Shown here piece after piece: positions 44,644-58,605 of a stretch of DNA of 64,000 bases. Position 1 is the first letter of the stretch; every line of letters starts with the position of its first letter. The notes beneath the pieces are model-generated. The model was not told the origin of the DNA. It did not search any database and saw only the letters and a list, made by a program, of their open reading frames with translations. The stretch covers positions 992,001 to 1,056,000 of the forward strand of contig CAVWGP010000011.1 in the NCBI GenBank assembly GCA_963754645.1. The letters are read 5' to 3'. This DNA comes from CAVWGP01 sp963754645. Its GTDB lineage: Bacteria > Pseudomonadota > Alphaproteobacteria > Bin65. The translations under genes were made by a program, and so were the position numbers.

Positions 44644-45260
44644 GCGCATCGCCCCACGGCCCCTTGCGCGTCGGCGTCGGCGGCCCGGTCGGCTCCGGCA
44701 AGACCGCGCTGGTCGATCGGCTGTGCAAGCACATGCGCGAGCGCTGGAACATCGCCGTCGTCACCAACGACATCTACACCAAGGAGGACGCCGAATTCCT
44801 GACGCGCTCGGGCGCGCTCGCGGCGGAGCGCATCGTCGGCGTCGAAACCGGCGGCTGCCCGCACACCGCGATCCGCGAGGACGCCTCGATCAATCTCGCC
44901 GCCGTGTTCGACCTGCAGGCGCGCTTCAAGGACCTGGAGATCATCTTCGTCGAATCGGGCGGCGACAATCTCGCCGCGACGTTCAGCCCCGAGCTGGCCG
45001 ATCTCACCATCTACGTCATCGACGTGGCGGCGGGCGACAAGATCCCGCGGAAGGGCGGGCCGGGCATCACGCGCTCCGATCTCCTGGTCATCAACAAGAT
45101 CGATCTCGCGCCCCTGGTCGGCGCCAGCCTCGACGTGATGGACCGCGACGCCAAGAAAATGCGCGGCACGCGGCCGTTCCTGTTCACCAACCTCAAGGAA
45201 GGGAAGGGTGTCGCGGAAATCGCGCAGTTTGTGGTGAGCAAGGGAGGGTTGGGAGATTAG
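44640..45260 (+). CDS. ureG: Urease accessory GTPase UreG
   Basis: A 206-residue SIMIBI-class GTPase that powers nickel delivery. The P-loop GGPVGSGKT (14-22), VTNDIYTKEDAEFL, the nickel-binding Cys-Pro-His in ETGGCPHTAIREDAS (C73, H75), ESGGDNLAATFSPELAD and NKIDL are intact. It is the last gene of the operon; the downstream gene converges from the other strand, with a 9-bp repeat array in the gap. Confidence 0.98.
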   Translation: MSASPHGPLRVGVGGPVGSGKTALVDRLCKHMRERWNIAVVTNDIYTKEDAEFLTRSGALAAERIVGVETGGCPHTAIREDASINLAAVFDLQARFKDLEIIFVESGGDNLAATFSPELADLTIYVIDVAAGDKIPRKGGPGITRSDLLVINKIDLAPLVGASLDVMDRDAKKMRGTRPFLFTNLKEGKGVAEIAQFVVSKGGLGD

Positions 45261-45261
45261 G

Positions 45262-45357
45262 GGGACTGCAGGGACTTCAGGGACAACAGGGACATCAGAG
45301 ACAGAGAAACTTCGTCCCTGAAGTCCCTGCTGTCTCTGTCGTCCCTGAAGTCCCTTA
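45262..45357 (+). repeat. Array of 9-bp units forming a large inverted repeat
   Basis: The left side has five 9-bp units, GGGACTGCA, GGGACTTCA, GGGACAACA, GGGACATCA and GAGACAGAG (45262-45306). After 7 bases the right side has GTCCCTGAA, GTCCCTGCT, GTCTCTGTC, GTCCCTGAA and GTCCCTTA (45314-45357), the reverse-complement type. The two sides can pair in several registers. It lies between convergent ureG and the hydroxylase gene and touches that gene's stop codon, so it may act as a bidirectional terminator. Confidence 0.8.
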
Positions 45358-47667
45358 TTTTTTCCCCGCCCTCGCAACGATCGCCCGCGCCACCGTCTCG
45401 GGCGTCAGCGGCGGGTGATCGATGCGGATGCCGGTCGCGTTGTAAAGCGCGTTGCCGATGGCGGGCGCGATCACGATGGTCGGCAGTTCGGCGATGCCCT
45501 TGGCGCCGGCCGGGCCTTCGCTGTCGCCGGTTTCGATGAAGGTCATGTCGATCGGCGGCATTTGCGGCGCGGTGAACACGTGATAGTCGCGGAACATCGG
45601 GTTCTTGACGATGCCGCGCTCGATCTTGAGCTCTTCCGAAAGCCCATAGCCGAGGCCGATGGCGATGCCGCCCTCGATCTGGCCTTCGAGCCCGACCGGG
45701 TTGACGATGCGGCCGACATCCTGCACCGACCAGATTTTTTCGACGACGATCTCGCCGGTCCAGGTGTCGACGGCGATCTCGGCGACGTGCGCGGCGTGCG
45801 AATAGGCCGCCGACATGTCGCCGACGTGGTTCTTGTCTTCGGGCTCGGAGGGCGGCTCGTAGTAGTCGGTGACCATGACGAGCTTCGCGTCCGCGCCGGC
45901 GAAATGCATCTGCCGCAGCAGCTTGTCGAGCGGAACGATGACGACGCCGTTATCCGCCTGCACCACGTGGCCGCGCCGCAGATCGAGATATTCGGCGGCA
46001 ACATTGGCCTGCTTGGCCGCTTCCTCGAGGATGATGTCGCGCGCCTTCTTGGCCGCGCGCTGCGCCGATTTGCCGGCGATGTAGGTCGTGCGGCTGGCAT
46101 GGACGCCGACGTCCCAAGGCCCGGTCGCGGTGTCGTTGGCGATCACGGTCACGTCGCGCATCGGCACGCCCAACTCCTCGGCGACGAATTGGGCGATCAC
46201 CGTGTCGATGCCCTGGCCGATCTCGGAGGCGCCGGTGATGACCGTCACGCGCGCGTAATCGTCGAGTTTCAGGATCGTGCCGCAGCCGTCGCTCTTGTGG
46301 ATTTTGGCGCCGCCGGCATTGTGCAGCGAGGCCGCGATGCCGATGCCGCGCTTGTAGCGCTCCGGCCCGTTCCAGCCCGCCTTGTGGCGCGCCCATTTGT
46401 TCAGGAAATCGGATTTCTCCGCCGCGATGCGCAGGCAGCCTTTCAAATCGATGTTGGCGAGCTTCGAGCCTTGCGGCGTCACGTCGCCCGGCTCGTTCGC
46501 GTTCTTGAGGCGGAAGGCGATCGGGTCGAGTCCGGCGATCTCGGCCATCTTGTCCATGTGGGTTTCGATCGCCCAGGTCGCTTGCACGTTGCCGTAGCCG
46601 CGGAACGAGCCGGCATAGGGATTGTTGGTGTAAACCGCGCGGGCGCGGTATTTCACGTGCGGCACGCGGTAATGCGACGAGCACGTGCGCATCGTGACAT
46701 AGGGCGTGGTCGCGCCCCACGACGTATAGCCGCCATTGTTGAGCAGCGTGTCGATGTCGCGGAAGGTGAGCGTGCCGTCTTTTTTCATGCCGGCGCGAAT
46801 TTTGAATTCGACCGGCTGCCGCGTCGGCGAGGCGATGAACTCCTCCTCGCGCGAAAAGATGAGCTTGACCGGCCGGCGGGTTTTCTGGGCGAGGAAGACG
46901 CAGATCGGCTCGTAGGGATAGACATCGAGCTTCGAGCCGAAGGCGCCGCCCACCGGCGGCTGGAAAATGCGCACGTCGCCGGGATGGATGCCGAGCGAGG
47001 GCGCTATGTCCATGCGCATGATGAAGGGGTATTGGGTTTGCGAGTAGAGCGAGACTTTGCCGTCGACCTCGACATCGGCGACGCAGCAGGAAACGCCCAT
47101 GTTGCAATGGGTGACGTAGTGGACGTTGTAGGCGCCCTCGACGACGTGGTCCGATTCGCGTTCGGCGGCGGCGATATCGCCGTGATTGAATTCGTGCGCC
47201 ATGGCGATGTTGTCGGGCCGCTCGGCGTGGATGACCGGCGCGCCAGGCTTCAGGGCCTCGGTGCAATCGAACACCGGCGGCAAATCCTCGTATTCGACCG
47301 CGATCAGGCGCAGCGCTTCGTCGCAGATCGCTTCGCTGTCGGCGGCGACGGCGGCCAGTTCGTCGCGGATCGAGCGCACCTTGTCGCGTTTGAGCGGCGG
47401 ATTGTCCTTGATCACGCCGATGCGGATTTCCGGCGTGTCTTCCGCCGTGATGACGGCATGGACGCCGGGCAGCGCCTTGGCTTTCGCGGTGTCGATGCGC
47501 AGAATCTTGGCGTGGACGCGGTCGGTGCGCAGGATTTTGGCGACCAGCATGCGCGGCAGCACCATGTCGTTGACATAGCGCGTGCGGCCCGTGGCCTTGT
47601 CCGGCGCGTCGAGCTTGGTGACGCGCTTGCCGATGATGGTCTCTTTCGCGATGACTTTGTTGCTCAT
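45355..47667 (-). CDS. Xanthine dehydrogenase family, molybdopterin-binding subunit
   Basis: A 770-residue molybdenum hydroxylase large subunit. Conserved segments are GKRVTKLDAPDKATGRTRYVNDM (N-terminal a/b hammerhead), QTQYPFIMRMDIAPSLG, QPPVGGAFGSKLDVYPYEP, GSFRGYGNVQ and GASEIGQGIDTVIAQ; the glutamate in the C-terminal GAKGIAELP matches the catalytic Glu region. The family includes xanthine, nicotinate, CO, isoquinoline and 4-hydroxybenzoyl-CoA enzymes; I cannot assign a substrate. ATG 47667 overlaps the Fe-S subunit stop (ATGA on the minus strand). It is the last of three genes in order FAD, 2Fe-2S, Mo subunit. Confidence 0.92.
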   Translation of the reverse strand: MSNKVIAKETIIGKRVTKLDAPDKATGRTRYVNDMVLPRMLVAKILRTDRVHAKILRIDTAKAKALPGVHAVITAEDTPEIRIGVIKDNPPLKRDKVRSIRDELAAVAADSEAICDEALRLIAVEYEDLPPVFDCTEALKPGAPVIHAERPDNIAMAHEFNHGDIAAAERESDHVVEGAYNVHYVTHCNMGVSCCVADVEVDGKVSLYSQTQYPFIMRMDIAPSLGIHPGDVRIFQPPVGGAFGSKLDVYPYEPICVFLAQKTRRPVKLIFSREEEFIASPTRQPVEFKIRAGMKKDGTLTFRDIDTLLNNGGYTSWGATTPYVTMRTCSSHYRVPHVKYRARAVYTNNPYAGSFRGYGNVQATWAIETHMDKMAEIAGLDPIAFRLKNANEPGDVTPQGSKLANIDLKGCLRIAAEKSDFLNKWARHKAGWNGPERYKRGIGIAASLHNAGGAKIHKSDGCGTILKLDDYARVTVITGASEIGQGIDTVIAQFVAEELGVPMRDVTVIANDTATGPWDVGVHASRTTYIAGKSAQRAAKKARDIILEEAAKQANVAAEYLDLRRGHVVQADNGVVIVPLDKLLRQMHFAGADAKLVMVTDYYEPPSEPEDKNHVGDMSAAYSHAAHVAEIAVDTWTGEIVVEKIWSVQDVGRIVNPVGLEGQIEGGIAIGLGYGLSEELKIERGIVKNPMFRDYHVFTAPQMPPIDMTFIETGDSEGPAGAKGIAELPTIVIAPAIGNALYNATGIRIDHPPLTPETVARAIVARAGKK

Positions 47668-48155
47668 GGCGTGCCTCCGGCGCGGGCCGGGGCGTGGGCC
47701 GCGGCGAGCGCTGCTTCGACGATCTTGGCGTAGCCGGTGCAGCGGCAGATATTGCCCTCGATGCCGCGCCGCAACTCGGCTTCGCCGATGCCCGGATTCT
47801 TGGCGAGGAGATAGTGGATCTGCACCACCACGCCCGGCGTGCAGAAGCCGCATTGCACCGCGCCCTTGTCGATGAAGGCGCGCTGGATCGGGGCAAGGCC
47901 GGCCTCGGTCCACAAGCCTTCGATCGTGACGACCGCGCGGCCGTCGAGGTCGATGGCGGGCATCAGGCAGGAATTGAGCGAAACGCCGTCAACGATGATG
48001 GTGCAGGCGCCGCATTCGCCCTCGCCGCAGGCGAGCTTGGCGCCCTTGAGATCGAGCTGCTCGCGCAACACGGTGAGCGCGCTGGCTTCGAGCGGCACGG
48101 AGAGGCGCGTGGCGCGGCCGTTGAGCGTGAGAGCGATGTCAGCCGTTCGCGACAT
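47664..48155 (-). CDS. (2Fe-2S)-binding subunit of xanthine dehydrogenase-type hydroxylase
   Basis: A 163-residue small subunit with two [2Fe-2S] clusters. The ferredoxin-like domain has CGEGECGACTIIVDG and a later Cys (NSCLMPA); the C-terminal helical domain has CGFCTPGVVVQ and NICRCTGYAKIVEA. The length is normal for CoxS/XdhC-like subunits. ATG 48155 is chosen because the family begins near here; it overlaps the preceding FAD subunit gene by 17 bases. It carries electrons from the Mo centre to FAD. Confidence 0.94.
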   Translation of the reverse strand: MSRTADIALTLNGRATRLSVPLEASALTVLREQLDLKGAKLACGEGECGACTIIVDGVSLNSCLMPAIDLDGRAVVTIEGLWTEAGLAPIQRAFIDKGAVQCGFCTPGVVVQIHYLLAKNPGIGEAELRRGIEGNICRCTGYAKIVEAALAAAHAPARAGGTP

Positions 48156-49029
48156 TGACGAGCTCCTGGCGCAAGAAGGCGCGGGCCAAGTGGCGGCGAT
48201 ACCAAGCCGTGGCGCGCACATCGTCGATCGGGTCGATCGCTTTGTCGGCGGCGTCGAGAATGCGCCCGATCGCGGCATCGTCGAGCGTGGCGCCCTCGAT
48301 AAGGCGTTCGACGGCGGGCGAACGGATCGGCGTCGCCGCCACGGCGCCATAGGCGACGCGCACATCGGTCAGCTTGCGGCCGTCGCGCTTGCCGGCGAGG
48401 CAGAGGGCGACGCGCGCGATCTCCAAGGCCGGGCGCGGCCCGGTCTTGCTGAAGCTGGCATGGAACCCGGCCGGCGGCCGGTCGAACCAGACCGAAGTAA
48501 TCAGCTCGGTTGGGGACCGTTGAGTCTTGCCTGGGCCGAGGAACATGTCGCGGAGTTTCACCCGCCGCGTCGCGGCCGCGCCATTTTGCCACGACGCCAG
48601 TTCGACCTCGGCGTCGAGGCAGAGCAGCGGAATGACCATGTCCGCCGCCGGCGAACCGTTGGCGACATTGCCGCCGATCGTCGCCGCGTTGCGGATTTGC
48701 ACGCTGGCGAAGCGATCCGCCGTCGCCGGCAAAACCGGCGCCGCCGCGCGCAGCAGCGTGCTGTCGAGAATATCCGTGACGGTGGCGAGGGCGCCGAGGC
48801 GGATGCGTTCGCCGCGTTCGGCGATGCCGGCCAGGTCGGCGACGCGGCGGATATTGACCAGCCGCGCGCCGAAGCGCTTGGCGCCGAGGTCTTTCTGCAC
48901 CCAAAGATCGGTGCCGCCGGCCACCGGCGTGCCCTTCCCGTCGGCCAGCGCCCGCAGCGCGGCTTCGAGCGAAGCGGCGTTGACATAATCCTCGAAAATC
49001 AGCGGCTGCTGCTGTTGCGGCAATGCCAT
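48139..49029 (-). CDS. FAD-binding subunit of xanthine dehydrogenase-type hydroxylase
   Basis: A 296-residue medium subunit (CoxM-like). The FAD site is shown by PVAGGTDLWVQKDLG (about 35-49) and by RNAATIGGNVANGSPAADMV, matching the family's T-I-G-G-N segment. The C terminus fits the CO dehydrogenase flavoprotein C-terminal domain. It is the first gene of the three-gene set. No dedicated maturation gene of the XdhC type is seen next to it, which leaves the substrate open. Confidence 0.92.
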   Translation of the reverse strand: MALPQQQQPLIFEDYVNAASLEAALRALADGKGTPVAGGTDLWVQKDLGAKRFGARLVNIRRVADLAGIAERGERIRLGALATVTDILDSTLLRAAAPVLPATADRFASVQIRNAATIGGNVANGSPAADMVIPLLCLDAEVELASWQNGAAATRRVKLRDMFLGPGKTQRSPTELITSVWFDRPPAGFHASFSKTGPRPALEIARVALCLAGKRDGRKLTDVRVAYGAVAATPIRSPAVERLIEGATLDDAAIGRILDAADKAIDPIDDVRATAWYRRHLARAFLRQELVNVANG

Positions 49030-49121
49030 GAACGCGTCTCCTAGCGTGGAGAGTTAAGCAAGCTTCGTGCCGCCGAGCAATCGCCAGCATGGCATTGCGT
49101 CAATCGGCGCGCAATTCCAAA

Positions 49122-52055
49122 TCAGCGCGGGCCCGGCCACGCGGCGCGCACCGCGGCGCAATCCACAAGCCCGTCGCGCTCGGCCGGCGTCGCCGGCGCC
49201 GCGCCGCGATAGACTGTGCGCGTCTCGAAGATCGGCCCCGCCCCGCAATAACGCCCGTCGGGCAACTGCGCGACATAGCCGTCGCTGCGCAGCAGCAAGC
49301 GAAGCACCGGGCGGAGCGCGCGGTCGCGGATCACGAGTGCCTCCTCGCGATCGAGATGCCACACCGCTCCGTCGCCGAAACCGAAGCCATACCGCTCGAT
49401 CGAGGGTGTCGCTGCTTCGCCGGCCGGCGCTAGCGCCTCGCCGTCGAGCCGCCACAGCAGCAGCTTGTCGTTGTCGGTGTGCGCCAGCACGTGCCGGCCG
49501 TCGAGGGCGATGCGGACCTCGCGGATGTCGCTCGCGGCCGGCGGCGTGCCGATGACGGCGCCGTCGCGCCGCCAGCGGTGCAGCCGGCCTTTGACGTCAA
49601 CGGCGGCGAGCCAGGCACCGCCCGGCGCGAAGATCACGCGGGTCAGCAGGTCGGGTGCCGGCGCGAAATTTGCCGGCGATGCCGCGCCGCTCGCGTCGAG
49701 GAGCACGATGGCATTCGTCACCGTCACGGCGATGGCGCCGTCATTGTCGGCGACGGCGAATTCGTGGCCGCTGCCGGGCGGCAGGGCACTCTCGCCAAGC
49801 GGAGTGCCGTCGCGCCGATGGCGCAGGAAAAGGGTGCGCGCGCCGCGCTCGCTCTGGGAAATAGTTGGCACTTGAACGGTCAGAACCGTGTCGCCGTCGG
49901 GGCCGAAGCCGATCAAGCGGCCACGCACCGTCATGGCCGCGGCGCCGTCCTCCGTCGCGATCACCACCGTGTCGTCGCCGGCCGGAAACGCCATATGCCG
50001 GCCATCGGGCGAAATCCGCCCGGTGGGACTTGTATAGTACTCGCGGAACGCAATTCGGTTCCACCGCGCGGTTCCGTCGGCCGCCACGGTTGCGAAGCGG
50101 CCATCGCTGAAATGCGCGAAGATCGCGCCGTTCGGGCCGAACTGCGCGGTTCGAAGCTCGGCCGTGCGGAAGAACCCTTGCGGCGCCTCGGCGGCGCCAT
50201 CGAGAACGCGCCATATGGCGCCGCGCCCATCGTCGATCAAGGCGCGCATGCCGTCACCCGTGATCGCCAGCACCCGCGAATCGACGCCGATCCAAGCCGT
50301 ACGCAGGGTGCTGCCATCGGGGCGTAGACGGCGGATTTGGCCGTCGGCTTCCACGAGGATTTCGCCATTGTTGGCGAAGCGAACGACGCCACCGATGTGA
50401 ATGGGCGCGGCATCGCGCTCGGTCCAGCGCAGCACGGTTGTGCGATCGCGGGGCCGCGCCGCCGCCAACAGCGCGCCGTCGGGCGAGAATTTCAGGCCCG
50501 TGATGCCGTCCGCGAGCCTGGCATTGAGGGTGGCAATCCGTGCGCCGGTGTCGCCAGCGTGAACCTGAACGATGGTTCGGTCGGCGAGATAGCTGTAGGC
50601 GATGGCGACGTGCCGGCCATCGACCGTCGCGCCGAAAACGAGTTGAGGCCGGGCCACGGGGAGGATCGGCGGATCCCGGCGCCGGCCTTGCAGGTCATAG
50701 GCGACGAGGTGCTTGCGTTCGCGGTCCAAGGCCAGAATCCGACCGCCGGCCAAGACCGGGCCCTGCCCGATCTCGTCGTCGTAGCCGGGCGGCCGCCAGG
50801 CCGGGCCGAGCGGCCTGCCGGCGCTCGAGAAGCCGCGCACATAGCCCTTGGAATCGACCAGCCACAGCGTCTTACCGTCGTCGGCGAAGACAAGCTGTGG
50901 CTGCGCGTATGCGTTGCCGGGCATCGGCGCCAGCGCAATCGGCGGGCCGATCGGCGAGCCGTCGACGCGCCACAACCGCAGCCAGTCAGTGTTCACCGCG
51001 GCGAGCAGCCGTCCATCCGGCGAGATCGCAACGGCGGCAGGATCGCCGAGATCGTGAAACGGCATCGTGGACGCGGGCCGGCGCGCGGCATCCCAAAGGG
51101 CGATGCGATAATCGCTCGACGCGGCGAGCCGCTTGGCGTCGGACGCGACCGCCAGGGAATTTGCGCTCGCAAACGCGATGACCGCGCGCGGGACGCCTCG
51201 CGCCGACAGGAATCGAATGTGCTCGCCCGTCGCCGCGATCAAGCTGTCGGCGCCGACGCCGGCGATGAGGCTGGAGATGTATGCGTTGAACAAGTCCGGC
51301 GGAAACTTCAGCGCCGGGCCGAGCCGGCCGTTGGTCACCGGCCAATAATGCGCGAAATCGCCGGGCTGGCCTTTGGATTGCACGGCGAGCGTCGAGCCGT
51401 CCCGCGCGAAGGCGAGCGCATAGGTCGTGCCGAGGGGTTCCGGCCGCTTGGGCACCGGCACGGCGCGCCCATCCGCCGTCCACACGCCGACATCGCTGCA
51501 CGGCGTTATCGCCGCGATCAGCTTTTCGTCGGGCGAAAAGGCGACGACGGATCGCCGCGGCTCGGCCTCGCCGTCGCCGCAGGTGCGCTTGTCCGCCAAG
51601 GGTCCGATGCGCCTGGAAAAATCGGCCGGCCAAAGCGTGAGCGCGTGCTTGTCGTCGAGGCTTGCGATCGTGCGGCCCGATGGCGACGGGGTCAGCGATG
51701 CGATTGGCCCGCCGCCCGGCGGCAAAGGCGTTCCCGCCGCGCGGCCGCCGAGCGACCACAAGCGGATAGCGCCGTCCCTATGTCCAGTGGCGACGCGATC
51801 CGGTCCGGCGAACGTGGCGGCGGTCGCTGCCGGCAAGCGCAGGAGGAGAAGCGGCCGGTCCGGATCGGCCATGTCGATGACAACCGGGTTCCCGGACGCT
51901 TCGATGGCAAGCAGCACGGTGTTCGAGCCAGGCCGGAAGCCCATGATTCGTGGCCTAAACACATCCTGCCACTCGGTGCGCAGCGGCACGTCCTGCGCCC
52001 GGGCGGCGGCGGCAAAAGCGAGCAGGGCGAAGGCGAGAACGGCGGGCTTGTGCAT
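49122..52055 (-). CDS. Large exported beta-propeller (WD40-like) protein
   Basis: A 977-residue protein with a signal peptide (MHKPAVLAFALLAFAAAARA, cleaved near RAQD). Most of the length consists of WD40-like repeats; blades are marked by IRLWSLGG, LTLWPADF, VGVWTADG, IALWDAAR, LRLWRVDG, LHRWRRDG and LLLWRLDG, which suggests two propellers. The last 80 residues contain a domain ending DGRYCGAGPIFETRTVY with two Cys. No catalytic domain is visible, so a role in binding or sensing in the periplasm is likely but unproven. ATG 52055 has only a weak ribosome site. It stands alone between the hydroxylase and the HpaI/HpaH pair. Confidence 0.82.
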   Translation of the reverse strand: MHKPAVLAFALLAFAAAARAQDVPLRTEWQDVFRPRIMGFRPGSNTVLLAIEASGNPVVIDMADPDRPLLLLRLPAATAATFAGPDRVATGHRDGAIRLWSLGGRAAGTPLPPGGGPIASLTPSPSGRTIASLDDKHALTLWPADFSRRIGPLADKRTCGDGEAEPRRSVVAFSPDEKLIAAITPCSDVGVWTADGRAVPVPKRPEPLGTTYALAFARDGSTLAVQSKGQPGDFAHYWPVTNGRLGPALKFPPDLFNAYISSLIAGVGADSLIAATGEHIRFLSARGVPRAVIAFASANSLAVASDAKRLAASSDYRIALWDAARRPASTMPFHDLGDPAAVAISPDGRLLAAVNTDWLRLWRVDGSPIGPPIALAPMPGNAYAQPQLVFADDGKTLWLVDSKGYVRGFSSAGRPLGPAWRPPGYDDEIGQGPVLAGGRILALDRERKHLVAYDLQGRRRDPPILPVARPQLVFGATVDGRHVAIAYSYLADRTIVQVHAGDTGARIATLNARLADGITGLKFSPDGALLAAARPRDRTTVLRWTERDAAPIHIGGVVRFANNGEILVEADGQIRRLRPDGSTLRTAWIGVDSRVLAITGDGMRALIDDGRGAIWRVLDGAAEAPQGFFRTAELRTAQFGPNGAIFAHFSDGRFATVAADGTARWNRIAFREYYTSPTGRISPDGRHMAFPAGDDTVVIATEDGAAAMTVRGRLIGFGPDGDTVLTVQVPTISQSERGARTLFLRHRRDGTPLGESALPPGSGHEFAVADNDGAIAVTVTNAIVLLDASGAASPANFAPAPDLLTRVIFAPGGAWLAAVDVKGRLHRWRRDGAVIGTPPAASDIREVRIALDGRHVLAHTDNDKLLLWRLDGEALAPAGEAATPSIERYGFGFGDGAVWHLDREEALVIRDRALRPVLRLLLRSDGYVAQLPDGRYCGAGPIFETRTVYRGAAPATPAERDGLVDCAAVRAAWPGPR

Positions 52056-52090
52056 TGCGGTGTCCCCGTCGCCGAGCCGCCGCGCGCCGA

Positions 52091-52855
52091 TCAGCCCTTG
52101 AATCGTTTGGCCAGCGCGTCGGCGCCTTTCGCGAGCAGGCCGAGATCGGCGCCGACGGCGACGAAGCCGAAGCCCCAGTCGATATAGCGCCGCGCTTCGT
52201 CCTCGTTGGGCGTCAAGATGCCCGATGGCTTGCCGATCGCCTTTAGGCGCCGCGCCGCGTCCTCGATCGCCTTCTGTACGTCGGGATGGGCGGAATTGCC
52301 GATCTGGCCGAGCGAGGCCGCGAGATCGGCCGGGCCGATGAAGACGCCGTCGACGCCTTCGACCTGGGCAATGGCTTCGAGCTGGTCGAGCGCGGCGCGG
52401 GTTTCGACTTGCACCAGCAGGCAGATTTCGCTGTCCGCCTTTTTCAAATAGTCGGCGACGCGGCCGTAGCGGCTGGCGCGTCCGGTGGCCGTGATGCCGC
52501 GAATGCCCTTCGGCGGATAGCGCGTCGCCGCCACCGCGCGGCGTGCTTCTTCGGCATTTTGGACGAACGGCACGAGCAGCGATTGCGCGCCGATATCGAG
52601 AATGCGCTTGAACAATACCGGGTCGTTCCAAGCCGGGCGCACGATCGGCGTCGCCGTGCCGCGCGCAACGGCCTGGAGCTGCTGCAGCAGCCCAGGCAGC
52701 TCGTTGGGCGAATGCTCGGTGTCGAGCAGGATCCAATCGAAGCCGCTATCGCCGACGATGTCGGCGACGATGTTGCTGCACAGGCTGCTCCACAAGCCAA
52801 TCTGCAGCCTTCCGGCGGCCAGGGCGTGCTTGAATGCGTTGCGCGGCAATTCCAT
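52091..52855 (-). CDS. hpaI: HpcH/HpaI-type aldolase (4-hydroxy-2-oxo-heptanedioate aldolase-like)
   Basis: A 254-residue class II pyruvate-type aldolase. It shows DWILLDTEHSPNEL (metal and base residues around 38-51), VPFVQNAEEARRAVAATRYPP, LLVQVETRAALDQ with the conserved Glu, and GVFIGPADLAASLG with the conserved Asp. HpaI cleaves 4-hydroxy-2-oxo-heptane-1,7-dioate to pyruvate and succinic semialdehyde. ATG 52855 is set by the conserved N terminus and lies 4 bases after the HpaH-like stop, so the two genes are coupled. The rest of a homoprotocatechuate pathway is not in the window. Confidence 0.9.
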   Translation of the reverse strand: MELPRNAFKHALAAGRLQIGLWSSLCSNIVADIVGDSGFDWILLDTEHSPNELPGLLQQLQAVARGTATPIVRPAWNDPVLFKRILDIGAQSLLVPFVQNAEEARRAVAATRYPPKGIRGITATGRASRYGRVADYLKKADSEICLLVQVETRAALDQLEAIAQVEGVDGVFIGPADLAASLGQIGNSAHPDVQKAIEDAARRLKAIGKPSGILTPNEDEARRYIDWGFGFVAVGADLGLLAKGADALAKRFKG

Positions 52856-52859
52856 GGGA

Positions 52860-53642
52860 TTAAACGAACTGCACGGCGATACTGCCGAGCGGGCCGAAAT
52901 CGGCGTGCAGCGTGTCGCCCTTGTTGGCCCAGACCGGGCGCGTGAACGAGCCGGCGAGCATGATGTGGCCGGGCTGGAGCACGGTGCCGAACGGCCCCAC
53001 CTTGTTGGCGAGCCACGCGATGCCGAGCGCGGGATGGCCGAGCACGCCCGAGGCGAGGCCGGTCTCCTCGATCTCGGAATTGCGGTACATGGCGCCGCCC
53101 ACCCAGCGCAGATCGACATCGTTCGGCCCCACCGGCCGTCCGCCGATCACGATGCCGGCGGCGGCGGCGTTGTCGGCGACGGTGTCGGTGATCTTGCGCG
53201 GGTTTTGCACCCGGGCATCGATAATCTCGATCGCGGGCACGATATATTCGGTGGCGCGCAGCACGTCGAGCAGGCCGACGCCCGGGCCCTTGAGCGGCTT
53301 GCCGAGCACGAAGGCGAGCTCGATTTCGACGCGCGGGATGCAATAATTGGCGTGCGGCACTTTGGCGCCGTCGGCGACCATCATGTGGTCGAGCAGATGG
53401 CCGTAATCCGGCTCGTCGATTTGCGAGGATTGCTGCATCGCCTTCGAGGTCAGGCCGATCTTGTGGCCGATCACCTTGGCGCCGGCCGCCACCTTGCGCT
53501 TGATGACTTCGGCCTGGATCGCATAGGAATCCTCGATCTGGATATCCGGCCAGGTTTTCGACAATTGCAGCACCGGTTTGCGCTCTTTTTCGGCGCTCAT
53601 CAGCAGGTCGGCGGCCTTTTTTCGGTCGGCTTCGGAAAGCAT
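52860..53642 (-). CDS. hpaH: 2-oxo-hept-4-ene-1,7-dioate hydratase (HpaH-like)
   Basis: A 260-residue hydratase of the FAH-fold 2-keto-4-pentenoate hydratase family. GHKIGLTSKAMQQ (about 59-71), PRVEIELAFVLGKPL with the metal-binding acidic pair and PAIEIIDARVQNPRK are typical of HpaH/MhpD. The product of this Mg2+-dependent hydration is the substrate of the adjacent aldolase, so the pair makes sense as the last two steps of homoprotocatechuate degradation. ATG 53642 carries AAAGGG upstream. It is the first gene of the pair. Confidence 0.92.
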   Translation of the reverse strand: MLSEADRKKAADLLMSAEKERKPVLQLSKTWPDIQIEDSYAIQAEVIKRKVAAGAKVIGHKIGLTSKAMQQSSQIDEPDYGHLLDHMMVADGAKVPHANYCIPRVEIELAFVLGKPLKGPGVGLLDVLRATEYIVPAIEIIDARVQNPRKITDTVADNAAAAGIVIGGRPVGPNDVDLRWVGGAMYRNSEIEETGLASGVLGHPALGIAWLANKVGPFGTVLQPGHIMLAGSFTRPVWANKGDTLHADFGPLGSIAVQFV

Positions 53643-53913
53643 GGGATTCGCCCTTTCATTGCGCGGCCGGACCGGCCCGGTGCGGATTTATAACCCGCCG
53701 CCGGCTTTTGTCGAACGCCGCTGCCTGCGACATTAACCGAATGGCCCGCCGCGCGGCGATTTGCTAGATTTTCGAACGGCTCGGCGCGCTTGGCAGGGCG
53801 GGCCTTAGTCATCTAAGTTCGGTATTAAACTAGACGTGGTGGACGGACTATAGTGGTCGGTCCGCCCCTTGCCTTGCGCCGAAACGGCCAGGGCAGGGAC
53901 GGTTGAATTCGGG

Positions 53914-58575
<4,662 letters not shown>

Positions 58576-58605
58576 GAACCAGGCATTGGAATTGGAGCAA
58601 CCGCC

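Noticed and set aside
43899..45260. UreF-UreG fusion protein
   Set aside because: The fusion appears only because an extra base in ureF removes its stop; the other frame gives the normal UreF C terminus and an ATGA overlap with ureG.
45262..45357. CRISPR array
   Set aside because: Units are 9 bp without spacers and in opposite orientations, and no cas gene is present.
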